Origin: Roseofilum reptotaenium CS-1145
GTDB taxonomy: Bacteria > Cyanobacteriota > Cyanobacteriia > Cyanobacteriales > Desertifilaceae
Reading direction: 5' to 3'
Assembly: GCF_028330985.1 (NCBI RefSeq)
Contig: NZ_JAQMUE010000054.1
Coordinates: 1 to 62,473 of the forward strand
DNA length: 62,473 nt
Shown: positions 53,339-62,381 of the stretch, in pieces
Layout: the number at the start of each line of letters is the position of its first letter
Numbering within the stretch: the stretch's first letter is position 1
Translations under genes and position numbers: made by a program
The notes under the pieces: model-generated
What the model was told of the DNA's origin: nothing
What the model saw: the letters and a program-made list of their open reading frames with translations, nothing else
Database searches by the model: none

Positions 53339-54280
53339 ATGGAAACGGTGCAACTGGGTCAAACGGATATTCGGGTCACGCCCTTGGGAATTGGTACATG
53401 GGCTTGGGGTGATAAACTGTTTTGGGATTATGGCAATACCTATGGCGAAGCGGAAATTAAAAAGGCATTTGACGCAACCCTAGATGGGGGAATCAGTTTT
53501 TTCGACACGGCGGAAGTGTATGGTTTGGGAGAGTCGGAATCTTTAATTGGTCGGTTAATGAAAGAAACTGGGCGATCGCCCCAAATAGCGACGAAATACT
53601 TCCCCGTGCCTTGGCGACTTAAAGCGGAAACCGTATCCGAGGCAATTACTAATAGTTTGAATCGGCTACAAGTGGACTCTATTGAACTCTATCAAATCCA
53701 TCAACCGGTCAGCTTCTTGATGAGCCAAGAAACTCTGCTCAATGCTTTAGCGAATGAAGTGACGCGGGGCAGAATTCAAACCATAGGAGTGAGCAACTAT
53801 TCCGCCAAACAAATGCGGGAAGCTCATGATATTTTAGCTCAAAAAGGGATTCCCTTAGCTGTCAATCAGGTGAAGTATTCCTTACTGAGTCGGAAAATAG
53901 AGAGCAATGGAATTCTAGATACTGCCCGCGAGTTAGGCATTACAATTTTGGCTTATAGTCCCCTTGCCCAAGGGTTATTGACCGGTAAATATACATCGGT
54001 CAATACACCTGTGGGAGCGAGAAAACTTAGTCCAGAATTTGGTCGGGAAGGATTACGCAAAATTGCTCCTGTGATTTCGCGCTTAAAACGAATTGCCGAT
54101 CAATATAAGAAAACGCCTTCTCAAGTGGCATTGAATTGGCTGATTTGCCAAGAGGTAATTCCGATTCCAGGGGCGAAAAGTGCCAAGCAAGCCCAAGATA
54201 ATGCAGGTGCTCTAGGATGGAGCTTGAAACCAGAAGATGTGCAAGATTTAGAAGAAGTTACCCGTCCCTGGTTAAGTTAG
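53339..54280 (+). CDS. Aldo/keto reductase
   Basis: 313 residues from the ATG at 53339; a TTG seven codons earlier is unlikely. The tetrad is complete: D56 and Y61 (SFFDTAEVYGLGES), K86 (IATKYF) and H121 (YQIHQPV). The C-terminal NADPH-binding part includes IPIPGAKSAKQAQDNAGALG. Members reduce aldehydes and ketones with NADPH; the substrate is unknown. No partner genes. A heptamer repeat lies after the stop. Confidence 0.92.
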   Translation: METVQLGQTDIRVTPLGIGTWAWGDKLFWDYGNTYGEAEIKKAFDATLDGGISFFDTAEVYGLGESESLIGRLMKETGRSPQIATKYFPVPWRLKAETVSEAITNSLNRLQVDSIELYQIHQPVSFLMSQETLLNALANEVTRGRIQTIGVSNYSAKQMREAHDILAQKGIPLAVNQVKYSLLSRKIESNGILDTARELGITILAYSPLAQGLLTGKYTSVNTPVGARKLSPEFGREGLRKIAPVISRLKRIADQYKKTPSQVALNWLICQEVIPIPGAKSAKQAQDNAGALGWSLKPEDVQDLEEVTRPWLS

Positions 54281-54330
54281 GTTTACTATAGGGATTCTCT
54301 GTTGTACAGAGTACAGTTTGAAACCTTAGA

Positions 54331-54379
54331 CCCTATTCCCTATTCCCTATTCCCTATTCCCTAGCGGGAAGCGCTATAA
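54331..54379. repeat. Heptamer repeat joined to REP-like hairpin
   Basis: Four or five TATTCCC units (54331-54362) run into CTAGCGGGAAGCGCTATA, the reverse form of the hairpin at 7037-7062. The hairpin part encodes the last five residues (YSASR) and the stop of the PhyH gene. Confidence 0.75.
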
Positions 54380-55044
54380 CCCACCCAATGCATCCCTTCA
54401 GGAAGTCGATAGCTGCTATATTCAACTTGAATCACTCGGCGATGGGTGGGATGGGTGGCTTTACTTGAAGCATGAAGAATTAGGGGTTTCATCGCCATCA
54501 CCGATCCAGGTTGCACAGTACAATTAACCGATGGTTGGGTTTGCACAATTTCTTGGATTTGAGCTGCGGATAAAATTCCCTGTAAATGGCTTCCTGGTAT
54601 CACGCGCAAGCAGCCATTTTTAGGTTCAGCAGCATCAAGATGAATGCGAAACGTGACCATTTGATGGAGGACATTTGCTGGTGGGTGAACATGGGGTATA
54701 GTGTCCTTAATGCTCCATGGCCCCCAACCTGGAATTTCCTGTTTATGAGAAACCGCGATCGCCCTATCCTGATGCCAAGGAACCAGCCAGTTATTGCTGG
54801 GAGTTTTATCGAAGAACAGGACGCGCACCACCGAGGGAGAATCCCCCAAATAGTCTTGAGCTTTTCGCAGCAACTTGGGGGAATAAACCAGATCCAAAAC
54901 CGTTCTCAGGTGGTGGTGGAGATTGCGTAGTCCCCCTTGAGTGGGTTTGAGGTGCAGAGTATTTAGCTGTTGCACAATTGGAGCGAGCGTCTGCTGTCCA
55001 ATCAAGGATTCTAAAATTTCATAGCCTTGACACGAAAAAGTCAT
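54361..55044 (-). CDS. Phytanoyl-CoA dioxygenase family (PhyH) protein
   Basis: 227 residues. WHQD gives H91 and D93 and LILHASS gives H191 of the Fe(II) facial triad, with R202 or R203 in HRRVIQVEYS likely binding 2-oxoglutarate. Family members hydroxylate diverse small molecules or lipids; the substrate here is unknown. The start is an ATG at 55044, one base after the stop of the GNAT gene, so they form a two-gene operon. The C-terminal YSASR comes from a palindromic repeat. Confidence 0.85.
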   Translation of the reverse strand: MTFSCQGYEILESLIGQQTLAPIVQQLNTLHLKPTQGGLRNLHHHLRTVLDLVYSPKLLRKAQDYLGDSPSVVRVLFFDKTPSNNWLVPWHQDRAIAVSHKQEIPGWGPWSIKDTIPHVHPPANVLHQMVTFRIHLDAAEPKNGCLRVIPGSHLQGILSAAQIQEIVQTQPSVNCTVQPGSVMAMKPLILHASSKATHPTHRRVIQVEYSSYRLPEGMHWVGYSASR

Positions 55045-55045
55045 G

Positions 55046-55549
55046 TTAACTGAGTTTTTTCACCATCCAAGTTGACAGCGCTTGGAAGCCTAACTTATCG
55101 TACAAGGCGATCGCTGGTGTATTCTGACAAAAGACTTGCAGACTAATTTGCTGCTCTCCTCGCTCTTTAGCGTAAGCTTCCGCTTGCTCCATCAATGCCG
55201 ATCCCAGTCCCTGGCGGCGATGTTCCGGTAAGATATAGAGGAGAAAAATATGGGTATGGTGCTGTCCATTCACTTGATCCACCGCTTTCCCCATCCATAA
55301 ACAGCCAATGGGTTGAGAGCGGGGAGTCGAAGAGAGGAAATCGGAAATTTGCGGATCTTCGACTTTCTCCACCCACCAGAGGGGAGTCGTCTGAGCAAAG
55401 TGTAACTCGATCGCCTGATTTAAATGAGAAAAATCCTGCCCTGGAAATAACTCCTCATAGGTTTTGTGCATAAAGCTAATCAGCACGTCGCGCTCCATCA
55501 CCCATCCAGCGCGAATCCGATAGCCTGGAACCAATTCATTTTGTGCCAT
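55046..55549 (-). CDS. GNAT family N-acetyltransferase
   Basis: 167 residues. HTHIFLLYILPEHRRQGLGS is the acetyl-CoA-binding V/I-x-P-x-x-R-x-x-G-x-G motif A, and ISLQVFCQNTPAIALYDKLG is motif B. The N-terminal half contains the signature RDVLISFMHKTYEELFPGQD, frequent in cyanobacterial paralogues. The acceptor substrate is unknown. The start is an ATG at 55549. It is the first gene of the operon with PhyH. Confidence 0.88.
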   Translation of the reverse strand: MAQNELVPGYRIRAGWVMERDVLISFMHKTYEELFPGQDFSHLNQAIELHFAQTTPLWWVEKVEDPQISDFLSSTPRSQPIGCLWMGKAVDQVNGQHHTHIFLLYILPEHRRQGLGSALMEQAEAYAKERGEQQISLQVFCQNTPAIALYDKLGFQALSTWMVKKLS

Positions 55550-55596
55550 TTACAAAAGAGAAACAGATAGTCACACTCTATCGTAGGGTAAAACGG

Positions 55597-56290
55597 GTTT
55601 TAATCCCTAATAGGGATTTATGCTTGTTTCAACACTCAAAGCTTGCAGACTGATTTAGATTTCTATCTTCGTTTCAATCCCTAATAGGGATTTATGTTCA
55701 TTTCAACCTGAGCAGAAATAATGGCATGAGTGAATTTAATATGATGTTTCAATCCCTAATAGGGATTTATGTTCATTTCAACTTTGTACAGTATTAATAG
55801 TTGTCAGTACTTTTCATGTTTCAATCCCTAATAGGGATTTATGTTCATTTCAACCGGTAGGCTTCAAACCTACATCAACGAATCTCAAGGTTTCAATCCC
55901 TAATAGGGATTTATGTTCATTTCAACTCTATCAACCATGTCCTTCCCCTATTTTCCTCCTGCAGTTTCAATCCCTAATAGGGATTTATGTTCATTTCAAC
56001 AGTTACTCCTTAGCCAATCTGGGAGGAAAATATACGTTTCAATCCCTAATAGGGATTTATGTTCATTTCAACTATAACATTCTTCATCGGAAATACCTGG
56101 CTCATAGATAGTTTCAATCCCTAATAGGGATTTATGTTCATTTCAACAGTCATCATCTTGCTCAAAAGAATAGGCAATGTAAGTTTCAATCCCTAATAGG
56201 GATTTATGTTCATTTCAACTGTACTTTTTCTCGATGCCAGTCCAAATCCTCCAGTTTCAATCCCTAATAGGGATTTATGTTCATTTCAAC
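55597..56290 (-). CRISPR. CRISPR array, 10 repeats and 9 spacers
   Basis: Repeats of 37 bp start at 55597, 55671, 55746, 55818, 55890, 55964, 56036, 56111, 56183 and 56254; spacers are 34-38 bp. Nine repeats are identical. The first (55597-55633) carries several changes, as expected for the old, leader-distal end. The plus-strand repeat begins GTTTCAATCCCTAATAGGGA, so the minus strand ends in ATTGAAAC, the usual type I/III 5' handle. Both points put the leader on the right and transcription on the minus strand. TCCCTA/TAGGGA forms the repeat hairpin. No cas gene is in the window. Confidence 0.95.
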
Positions 56291-56558
56291 CGCTTGCTTT
56301 CCAGACCCTTACTGTATTTAGTTTCCAAGGTACATTTCCGACGCTCGCCTCCTATGATAGCTCTCTGGCACTCAAAAAGCAAGCCCAAATCGCTGAAACC
56401 CTTGTCCTATCTGGGCCGACGCGACCTCGAAACTCAAAGTTGCTATAAGGCAGACGGGGTAGATGATACAGCCATTTGAGACTCAGGGGTAATTTTTACC
56501 TCTCCCTACCGTCGGATTTTAGTCGAATTGGAGACTAGGGGAATAGGCAAAGAAGATA
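56291..56558 (-). promoter_or_regulatory. Probable CRISPR leader region
   Basis: The 268 bases to the right of the last repeat contain no convincing gene. GTTTCCAAGGTACATTTCCG at 56321 resembles a broken repeat start. The rest shows mixed sequence with hairpin potential. Leader function is inferred from the array orientation only. Confidence 0.45.
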
Positions 56559-57803
56559 TTAGGTATTCCCTTGAATAATGTACTTAACTGTGGTGAGAGC
56601 CTCTAAATTAATCAAACCTCGGCGTACCCCTTTTTGATTAGACATGCCTAAAAATACGGTATTGCCTCTGGTACGATAGCGATAAAATCGGGGACTGGCA
56701 TTGATATAGAGTGAAGCACTGTTAATTCCTAGGGCAAATTTACGACTTTCGTTATAGGATTGGGTAACTAAACAGTTTGCATGGCCGCTGCTGTGGGTGT
56801 TCATCCAGGCGATTGCCCCATCCAAATCTTCGACCAACTTAAACGTCACCACTTTTTCTAAGTATGCCTGGTTCCATTCCTCTGGTTCTGCCGGTTTCAG
56901 CTCCTCATATTGAGCCGCTAATTCTGGATCGCCTCGCAACTCAAACCCTTTTTCCTTCAAAGATTTCCATAAAGAAGCGATGGCTGAGGAACTTTGACCT
57001 TGTTCAATTAATACTTTCTCAATCGCATTCACTGGATCGGGTTCGCTGGCGTGGGAATCAATAATTACATGACGAACCGTTTCTAAGCTACCGGAATTTC
57101 CCCAATATAAATAACAATTCCCCATAGCCGATCGCAAGACGGGTACAGTTGCCTGTCGCACCACCTGTTCCACCAATGACGGCCGACCATAGGGGATAAT
57201 CAGATTAATATATCGATCTTGGCGAATCACATCTCGAATGGGAGCGCCCTGTTCTGAGGATAACAAGATTAATGAATGTTTCGGTAAACCCACCTCTTCT
57301 AGGGCGACTTGTAAGGCTTCAGCGATCGCATAGTTCGTTTGGAACGATTCACTTCCCCCGCGTAAAATCAAGCTATTCCCCGTTTTCAAGCCTAACCCAG
57401 CGGCGATCGCCCCTAACTCTGGAAACGCTTCATACACCAAAGCCAACACCCCCAAAGGCATTCGCTGGCAATAGGTTTGTACCTCTTCCACTTGATAGGA
57501 GGCATTCATGACCTCTTGTAATGGGTCGGGAAAATCGGATAATCCTTGTAAAATTTGAACGACATTTTGAATGCGTTCTGGAGTTAACTTGAGCCATTCT
57601 AAAATCAGATCTGGAACCGCCATCTCGCGAGAGGTTTCTAAATCTAAAGTATTCGCCTCTAACACTCGATCGAGAGAGTCATCCAAAACCTCTGCCATCA
57701 TCTTCAGAGCGCGATCGCGGAGGGTACTGGACGTATTCGCTAAAATTAAAGAGGCTTCATGGGAAGCACCCACATCCTCTAAAAGGTCATTGGATGAAGT
57801 CAT
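56559..57803 (-). CDS. proA: Divergent gamma-glutamyl phosphate reductase (ProA-like)
   Basis: 414 residues, normal ProA length. PLGVLALVYEAFPELGAIAA, LKTGNSLILRGGSESFQTNY and LINLEALTTVKYI are ProA landmarks for the enzyme that reduces glutamyl 5-phosphate to the semialdehyde in proline synthesis. The catalytic Cys is kept (GNCYLYW), but the usual following His is Tyr. The FGLGAE segment before the end is replaced by RYRTRGNTVFLGMSNQKGVR. It may be a second, specialised ProA paralogue; activity on the usual substrate is uncertain. The start is an ATG at 57803. Confidence 0.75.
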   Translation of the reverse strand: MTSSNDLLEDVGASHEASLILANTSSTLRDRALKMMAEVLDDSLDRVLEANTLDLETSREMAVPDLILEWLKLTPERIQNVVQILQGLSDFPDPLQEVMNASYQVEEVQTYCQRMPLGVLALVYEAFPELGAIAAGLGLKTGNSLILRGGSESFQTNYAIAEALQVALEEVGLPKHSLILLSSEQGAPIRDVIRQDRYINLIIPYGRPSLVEQVVRQATVPVLRSAMGNCYLYWGNSGSLETVRHVIIDSHASEPDPVNAIEKVLIEQGQSSSAIASLWKSLKEKGFELRGDPELAAQYEELKPAEPEEWNQAYLEKVVTFKLVEDLDGAIAWMNTHSSGHANCLVTQSYNESRKFALGINSASLYINASPRFYRYRTRGNTVFLGMSNQKGVRRGLINLEALTTVKYIIQGNT

Positions 57804-57823
57804 GAATCAGTCATCTACATCAA

Positions 57824-58243
57824 TTAAGAAGAGCGTCGATACACCAGCCATCTCATCAGTGCCAGCAACAGGAGCAACATCACGGGAATGAATACCCACA
57901 CCATGATACTCGACCCTGATGGCGCTAAAAGAAAATATAAGGATAACCATACAATGGGTAAGACTAAAATGACCAACAACCCCACAGGTAAGTAATATTC
58001 CTTTAAATCTGAATGAATGGCTATCCATTGCTTCCCTGTCCAGTACCAAGTTTTCTTGTAGGGGGAACTGGTGGACACCTGTTGTAGCACATAGCCATTT
58101 TCCTCAACCGCAAAAATTTTCTGACATCGATCGCATCCAAATGCTTCCGTGAGCAAAATCGGCTGCAAACGACCTTGACAACGGCAAGGACAAGGATAAT
58201 CATGGGCGGTCAAATCAATTTTTTGAGCTTTTTTGGACTGCAC
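57824..58243 (-). CDS. Membrane protein with N-terminal zinc ribbon
   Basis: 139 residues from a GTG at 58243. CPCRCQGRLQPI and FGCDRCQKIF give two Cys pairs of a zinc ribbon, ENGYVLQQVSTSSPYKKTWY is a strand-rich linker, and two transmembrane helices follow (about 86-106 and 112-132). The protein is likely anchored with the ribbon in the cytoplasm. It ends 20 bases before the ProA-like gene on the same strand, which suggests co-transcription. Function unknown. Confidence 0.7.
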   Translation of the reverse strand: MQSKKAQKIDLTAHDYPCPCRCQGRLQPILLTEAFGCDRCQKIFAVEENGYVLQQVSTSSPYKKTWYWTGKQWIAIHSDLKEYYLPVGLLVILVLPIVWLSLYFLLAPSGSSIMVWVFIPVMLLLLLALMRWLVYRRSS

Positions 58244-58403
58244 AAGTCACCCGTAATCTGAATTTGAGATGAATTGAGGATCTTCTCGATATTCAGCGAG
58301 AAGAGAATATTGGCTCTAACCCTGTTTATTGAATCAAAGCTTACTATCCATCTAGTTTAGCTGCAAAAACGAAACCTAATAACTCTTCCTATTAAACTTT
58401 ATA

Positions 58404-58475
58404 AGCGGGTAACGCGATTCGAACGCGCGACATTCACCTTGGCAAGGTGACGCTCTACCACTGAGCTATACCCGC
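58404..58475 (-). tRNA. tRNA-Gly (anticodon GCC)
   Basis: Minus-strand cloverleaf: acceptor GCGGGTA with TACCCGC, D arm GCTC-AGTGGTA-GAGC, anticodon stem TCACC/GGTGA with loop TTGCCAA, and T arm GCGCG-TTCGAAT-CGCGT. The discriminator is U, as usual for glycine. CCA is not encoded. Confidence 0.95.
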
Positions 58476-58637
58476 ATCACTTTCCTAATTTACACAAAGA
58501 TGTGGCTCTTGTCAAGAGGTCAGCCAAGATTTTTGGCGATCGCTTGTCCTATTCGATTCAAGATCTTTTAAAGAAACTATCCATTATCCCATTACTGCGC
58601 AAAGCGCTGTAAGCTATTTGAATCATCAAGAACATCT

Positions 58638-58976
58638 GTGTGGAGTGCCCGAACTTTGTCTGTAAAATACTTTTTTTTATCAGATGGATGGATTATTGGC
58701 CGCGTCTGGGAATTTGGAGGAATTTGGAATGAAGTCGTTTGGCGCAGAAAACCAGACATTGAGCCTCTCAATATGGGAATTGTTGAGCATAACCAAACGT
58801 TATGGCTTTATCGAGTAGAAGAGGCTGTACTGATGGTTGAGGTTAAACCCATGGCTGATGCTCCCAGTAACCAAACCATCGGCCAAGTCGTTCTCAAGCG
58901 ACTGATTGACTCAGAACAGGTCATTGATCGGCTTGGCCAAGCAGAAAGCATTGTCCATCGCTTTTCAGAAGGATAG
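58638..58976 (+). CDS. Conserved cyanobacterial hypothetical protein
   Basis: 112 codons from a GTG at 58638; the true start may lie a few codons later, because the alignment-like core begins at KYFFLSDGW. The core YFFLSDGWIIGRVWEFGGIW, WRRKPDIEPLN and TLWLYRVEEAVLMVEVKP is compact and beta-rich, and GQVVLKRLIDSEQVIDRL is a C-terminal helix. I recognise the pattern as a conserved unknown but not its function. The bases between the tRNA and this gene contain only a REP-like hairpin near 58581-58612. Confidence 0.6.
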   Translation: MWSARTLSVKYFFLSDGWIIGRVWEFGGIWNEVVWRRKPDIEPLNMGIVEHNQTLWLYRVEEAVLMVEVKPMADAPSNQTIGQVVLKRLIDSEQVIDRLGQAESIVHRFSEG

Positions 58977-59069
58977 GGGAGTAGGGGGATAGCAGAACAC
59001 ATTAAAATGGAAAAATGGAGAAGTGTTCCCTATTCCCTGACTGATGTAAGAAATCTATTCAACCGTCCA

Positions 59070-60920
59070 CTAGAGAGTAGGGGCAGCCGGTAGATTACTA
59101 ATGGCTCGTTGTAGACGAGCGACAGCTAGGTTATAGCCTACAATCGCTTGCACCTGGTTAAACTGGGCTTGAGTGAGGTCAGTTTCCGAATTAATGACAT
59201 CAGTTTGTGTCCCTACCCCAGCTTGAAAACGGAGTCTAGCCAGTCGTAGGGCTTCTTCTGCTTGGGCTAGACCGACAATAGACGTTTGGATATTGTCAAA
59301 ACTAGAGACTAATTGGAAATAGGCATCTTCAACTTCTAAGCGGATACGATTACGGTTATCGGCAAATTGTTGTTCAGCAATTTCTATTTCCGCTTCTTCA
59401 ATATCAGCTTGGGCCCTTGATAGTCCCCCATCGTAGAGGGTCCAGTTGAGTTGCGCTCCTAGAGTATAGCCATCTCCAGTACCTTGGGAGAGCAGAGGGT
59501 CATCAAACCATAACTTAAGAGCGTTGTAATTCGCAAATAAACTGACTTGGGGCTTTAAGCCAGCTAACCGAGCATCGCGCTGGGCTTCATTAAGTTCTCG
59601 CTCGATTAAACGTTGTTCTAACTCAGCGCGATTTTTATAGGCGAGGATAATACTATCATCGAGGGAAAGTTGCCAACGACCGACGATTTCTACCGGATCG
59701 GCAGCAGATACATCCAGGGTTTGGGGAAGATTCAAGATTTGGGCTAGGGTACGCCGAGCCGTTCTTAAACTCGCGATCGCCTCAGTCAGTCGTTGTTGTT
59801 CGTTCGCAACTTGCACTTGAGCTTGCAACACAGCAAACCGAGTTCCCACACCTGCCGTTTCTAAAGCCTGGGCATCCCGTAAACTCCGTTCAGCCTGTAC
59901 GAGAGCCTGTTGACGAATCCGTAATTGTTCAGCCGAAGCTTGCAACTGATAATACTGTTGCGCCACATCGAGGCGGATTTGTTCCTCAATCACTTCGACT
60001 TGAAGCGCATTAAATTGAACTTGCTTTTCCGCTGCTTTAATGTTGGCTGAACGTAAGCCAGAAGTCAGCAGGTTATAACGCACTTCTACCGTTCCTGTTA
60101 AGGAGTTCGTCGGAGAATCGGGATCGCCCTGGGCTGTGTCCGTATTACGGGCGCTAATTTCGCTATTGGCGCTTTGAGAGCGTTGCAGGCCAGATTGAAA
60201 GGTCAAGGTGGGTAAGTTAGCCGCTAAAGCTTGTCTGAGTTGAGCTTGCGATCGCTCTAACTGTAGCTTGCTTTGTTGCAGCTCAATATTATTGCGCCGC
60301 GCTAAATCAATCGCCTGTTTCAACGTTAAGGGTTGAGTCCCTTCAATAGCTACTTCTGACGGATCGGTGGGAAATAACAGAGGGTTCGGACTCGGATCGA
60401 GATAGAGGGGTGCAAGTTCCGGACTTTGGGCAACATGGGGAGAAACTAAGGTTTCTGGGAGTGGATTTTGGGTTGGATCGGAGCTTAACGCCGTTTGTAG
60501 GCGACTCACCCAAGCCTTATCTTCTGCTGAGAGCTGTTGGGAATGCTCGTCAACTAGAAGGTTTAGGGTTTCCTCTAATTGAGAATCAGCTACCGTCTGG
60601 CGATCGCGCCAGGTCGCATTATCACCAATTGAGGGAGCTTCTGGGTTGCTCAATACTGAAGCGGGAGAAGGTTCAGATGGCGTTAAGGGAGTTTCCTCTC
60701 CTGTGACCTCATCTTCTGTAGATTTTGCTTCTCCCTCTAGGGGAGGTTGTGACGAGACGGGTTGTTCCTTCTCCAGAGAGGTCTGGGGTTCAAAAGATGG
60801 TTCAGGTTGACTCGTTTCTAAGAGCAGATCGCTGGCGAAAACCACAGCATTGACGCTAGGATTTATCACGGCGATCGCAGCGCCCGCACTCACACCAATA
60901 AATTTCCGCAAAGTTGGCAT
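59070..60920 (-). CDS. TolC-family outer membrane efflux protein
   Basis: 616 residues. The signal peptide (FIGVSAGAAIAVINPSVNAV) is followed by a Pro/Ser/Glu-rich linker (about 35-190). Two OEP repeats (about 200-410 and 415-610) show AIDLARRNNIELQQSKLQLE, ERSLRDAQALETAGVGTRFA and AEEALRLARLRFQAGVGTQT, the TolC helical barrel pattern with duplicated T/S-x-x-D-V/L motifs. It should form a trimeric export channel with an inner-membrane pump encoded elsewhere. The long linker is typical of cyanobacterial homologues. The start is an ATG at 60920. Confidence 0.9.
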   Translation of the reverse strand: MPTLRKFIGVSAGAAIAVINPSVNAVVFASDLLLETSQPEPSFEPQTSLEKEQPVSSQPPLEGEAKSTEDEVTGEETPLTPSEPSPASVLSNPEAPSIGDNATWRDRQTVADSQLEETLNLLVDEHSQQLSAEDKAWVSRLQTALSSDPTQNPLPETLVSPHVAQSPELAPLYLDPSPNPLLFPTDPSEVAIEGTQPLTLKQAIDLARRNNIELQQSKLQLERSQAQLRQALAANLPTLTFQSGLQRSQSANSEISARNTDTAQGDPDSPTNSLTGTVEVRYNLLTSGLRSANIKAAEKQVQFNALQVEVIEEQIRLDVAQQYYQLQASAEQLRIRQQALVQAERSLRDAQALETAGVGTRFAVLQAQVQVANEQQRLTEAIASLRTARRTLAQILNLPQTLDVSAADPVEIVGRWQLSLDDSIILAYKNRAELEQRLIERELNEAQRDARLAGLKPQVSLFANYNALKLWFDDPLLSQGTGDGYTLGAQLNWTLYDGGLSRAQADIEEAEIEIAEQQFADNRNRIRLEVEDAYFQLVSSFDNIQTSIVGLAQAEEALRLARLRFQAGVGTQTDVINSETDLTQAQFNQVQAIVGYNLAVARLQRAISNLPAAPTL

Positions 60921-61108
60921 AGTTCCTCAGTTCAATCCACAATCCCAGATCAAAAATGTCCTGGCTCAAGCAGAGACTCCATAAGCAGGATACTGGGTTA
61001 CCTAGGAACTTGGCAATCGGTTTTCCCTATTCCCTAGAGATTTGCTGGTAGGATAAACCGACATAAGATTGAATCTCAAGTAAAGATTACAAACTGTGGT
61101 GTAAGCGA

Positions 61109-62236
61109 GTGAACAACATTCCCCCTGTTGATTTAACCCAGCAATACCAAGCGATCGCCTCGGAGGTGGAAGCAGCGGTACTAGAACTTTTGCCTTCGGG
61201 TCGCTACATTGGTGGCCCTGTGGTGGAGTCCTTTGAAAAACAGTTGGCCCAAGCTGTGGGTGTAAATTGCTGTGTGGCTTGTAATTCGGGGACGGATGCT
61301 TTGTATTTAGCCCTGCGAGCAGTGGGAGTCGGGCCCGGAGATGAGGTGATTACGACCCCGTTTACGTTTATTGCCACAGCCGAAACGATCGCCATGGTGG
61401 GGGCTACTCCCGTATTTGTCGATGTAGAGGAGGAGTCGTTTAATCTGGATCTGTCCCAAGTAGAGGCAGCGATTACTGAGAACACTAAGGCCATTATTCC
61501 CGTACATTTGTTTGGCCGACCTGTGAATATGACTCGGTTGATGGCGATCGCCAAAACTCATAATCTTAAGGTCATTGAAGATTGTGCCCAAGCTGCTGGC
61601 GCAACCTGGGCGGGTTCTCCCGTGGGCAGTTGGGGGGATATCGGCTGTTTTAGCTTTTACCCGACTAAGAATTTAGCCGCTTGCGGGGATGGCGGAGCGC
61701 TGACGACTCAGGATTTGGCGATCGCCGATCGGGTGCATCTATTGCGCGATCATGGGCGGCGCAGTGGCTATGTTTATGAGGTGACCGGGGTAAATTCCCG
61801 TTTAGATGCAATACAAGCAGCAATCTTAAAAATTAAGCTTAAGTATCTGCCCCAATGGAATCAGCACCGTAGGGAAGTTGCCTATCGTTATCATGAATTA
61901 TTGGCATCAGTTTCAGGGATTGTACTGCCCCAAGAAATCGAGGGTGGGGAGTCAGTTTGGAATCAATACACGATTCGGATTAAGGACCGACAAGAGCTAG
62001 ATTCAGACTATCGCAATCGCATTCAATTGCGTTTACGGGAGCAAGGGGTGATCGCATCGGTCTATTATCCTCTGCCTTTACATCTGCAACCGGTTTATCA
62101 GGATTTAGGATATCAGCCCCATCAATTGGCGATCTCCGAGCAACTGAGCCAAGAAGTTTTATCTTTGCCCATGTTCCCCGAATTAACGTTAGAACAGCAA
62201 AAACGGGTGGTCGATTGCCTAAAAAACATTTTGTAG
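61109..62236 (+). CDS. DegT/DnrJ/EryC1/StrS aminotransferase
   Basis: 375 residues from a GTG at 61109. FSFYPTKNLAACGDGG holds the PLP-binding Lys187, NSGTDALYLAL the phosphate loop, VIEDCAQAAGA the Asp contact and HGRRSGYVYEVTGVNSRLDA the later substrate region. Enzymes of this fold transaminate keto-sugars for polysaccharide or antibiotic sugars, or act as dehydratases. No sugar-modifying genes are beside it in the window, so the exact substrate is open. Confidence 0.9.
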   Translation: MNNIPPVDLTQQYQAIASEVEAAVLELLPSGRYIGGPVVESFEKQLAQAVGVNCCVACNSGTDALYLALRAVGVGPGDEVITTPFTFIATAETIAMVGATPVFVDVEEESFNLDLSQVEAAITENTKAIIPVHLFGRPVNMTRLMAIAKTHNLKVIEDCAQAAGATWAGSPVGSWGDIGCFSFYPTKNLAACGDGGALTTQDLAIADRVHLLRDHGRRSGYVYEVTGVNSRLDAIQAAILKIKLKYLPQWNQHRREVAYRYHELLASVSGIVLPQEIEGGESVWNQYTIRIKDRQELDSDYRNRIQLRLREQGVIASVYYPLPLHLQPVYQDLGYQPHQLAISEQLSQEVLSLPMFPELTLEQQKRVVDCLKNIL

Positions 62237-62381
62237 GGAGAGTTGGCTATGGGGAAGCCTCTGGCATCCTCTTTACATTCCTTAACAAAAACATAAGATA
62301 GTTTGAAGTTTTTTGTACTATAGTTAAGAAAAGTGCGATTCGTTCAGCCCAAAAGGAAAGGGATAAAAAAAACCAAAACGT

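Noticed and set aside
56206-56479. Two short plus-strand frames at the right end of the CRISPR array
   Set aside because: They read through repeats and spacer sequence and have no conserved content.
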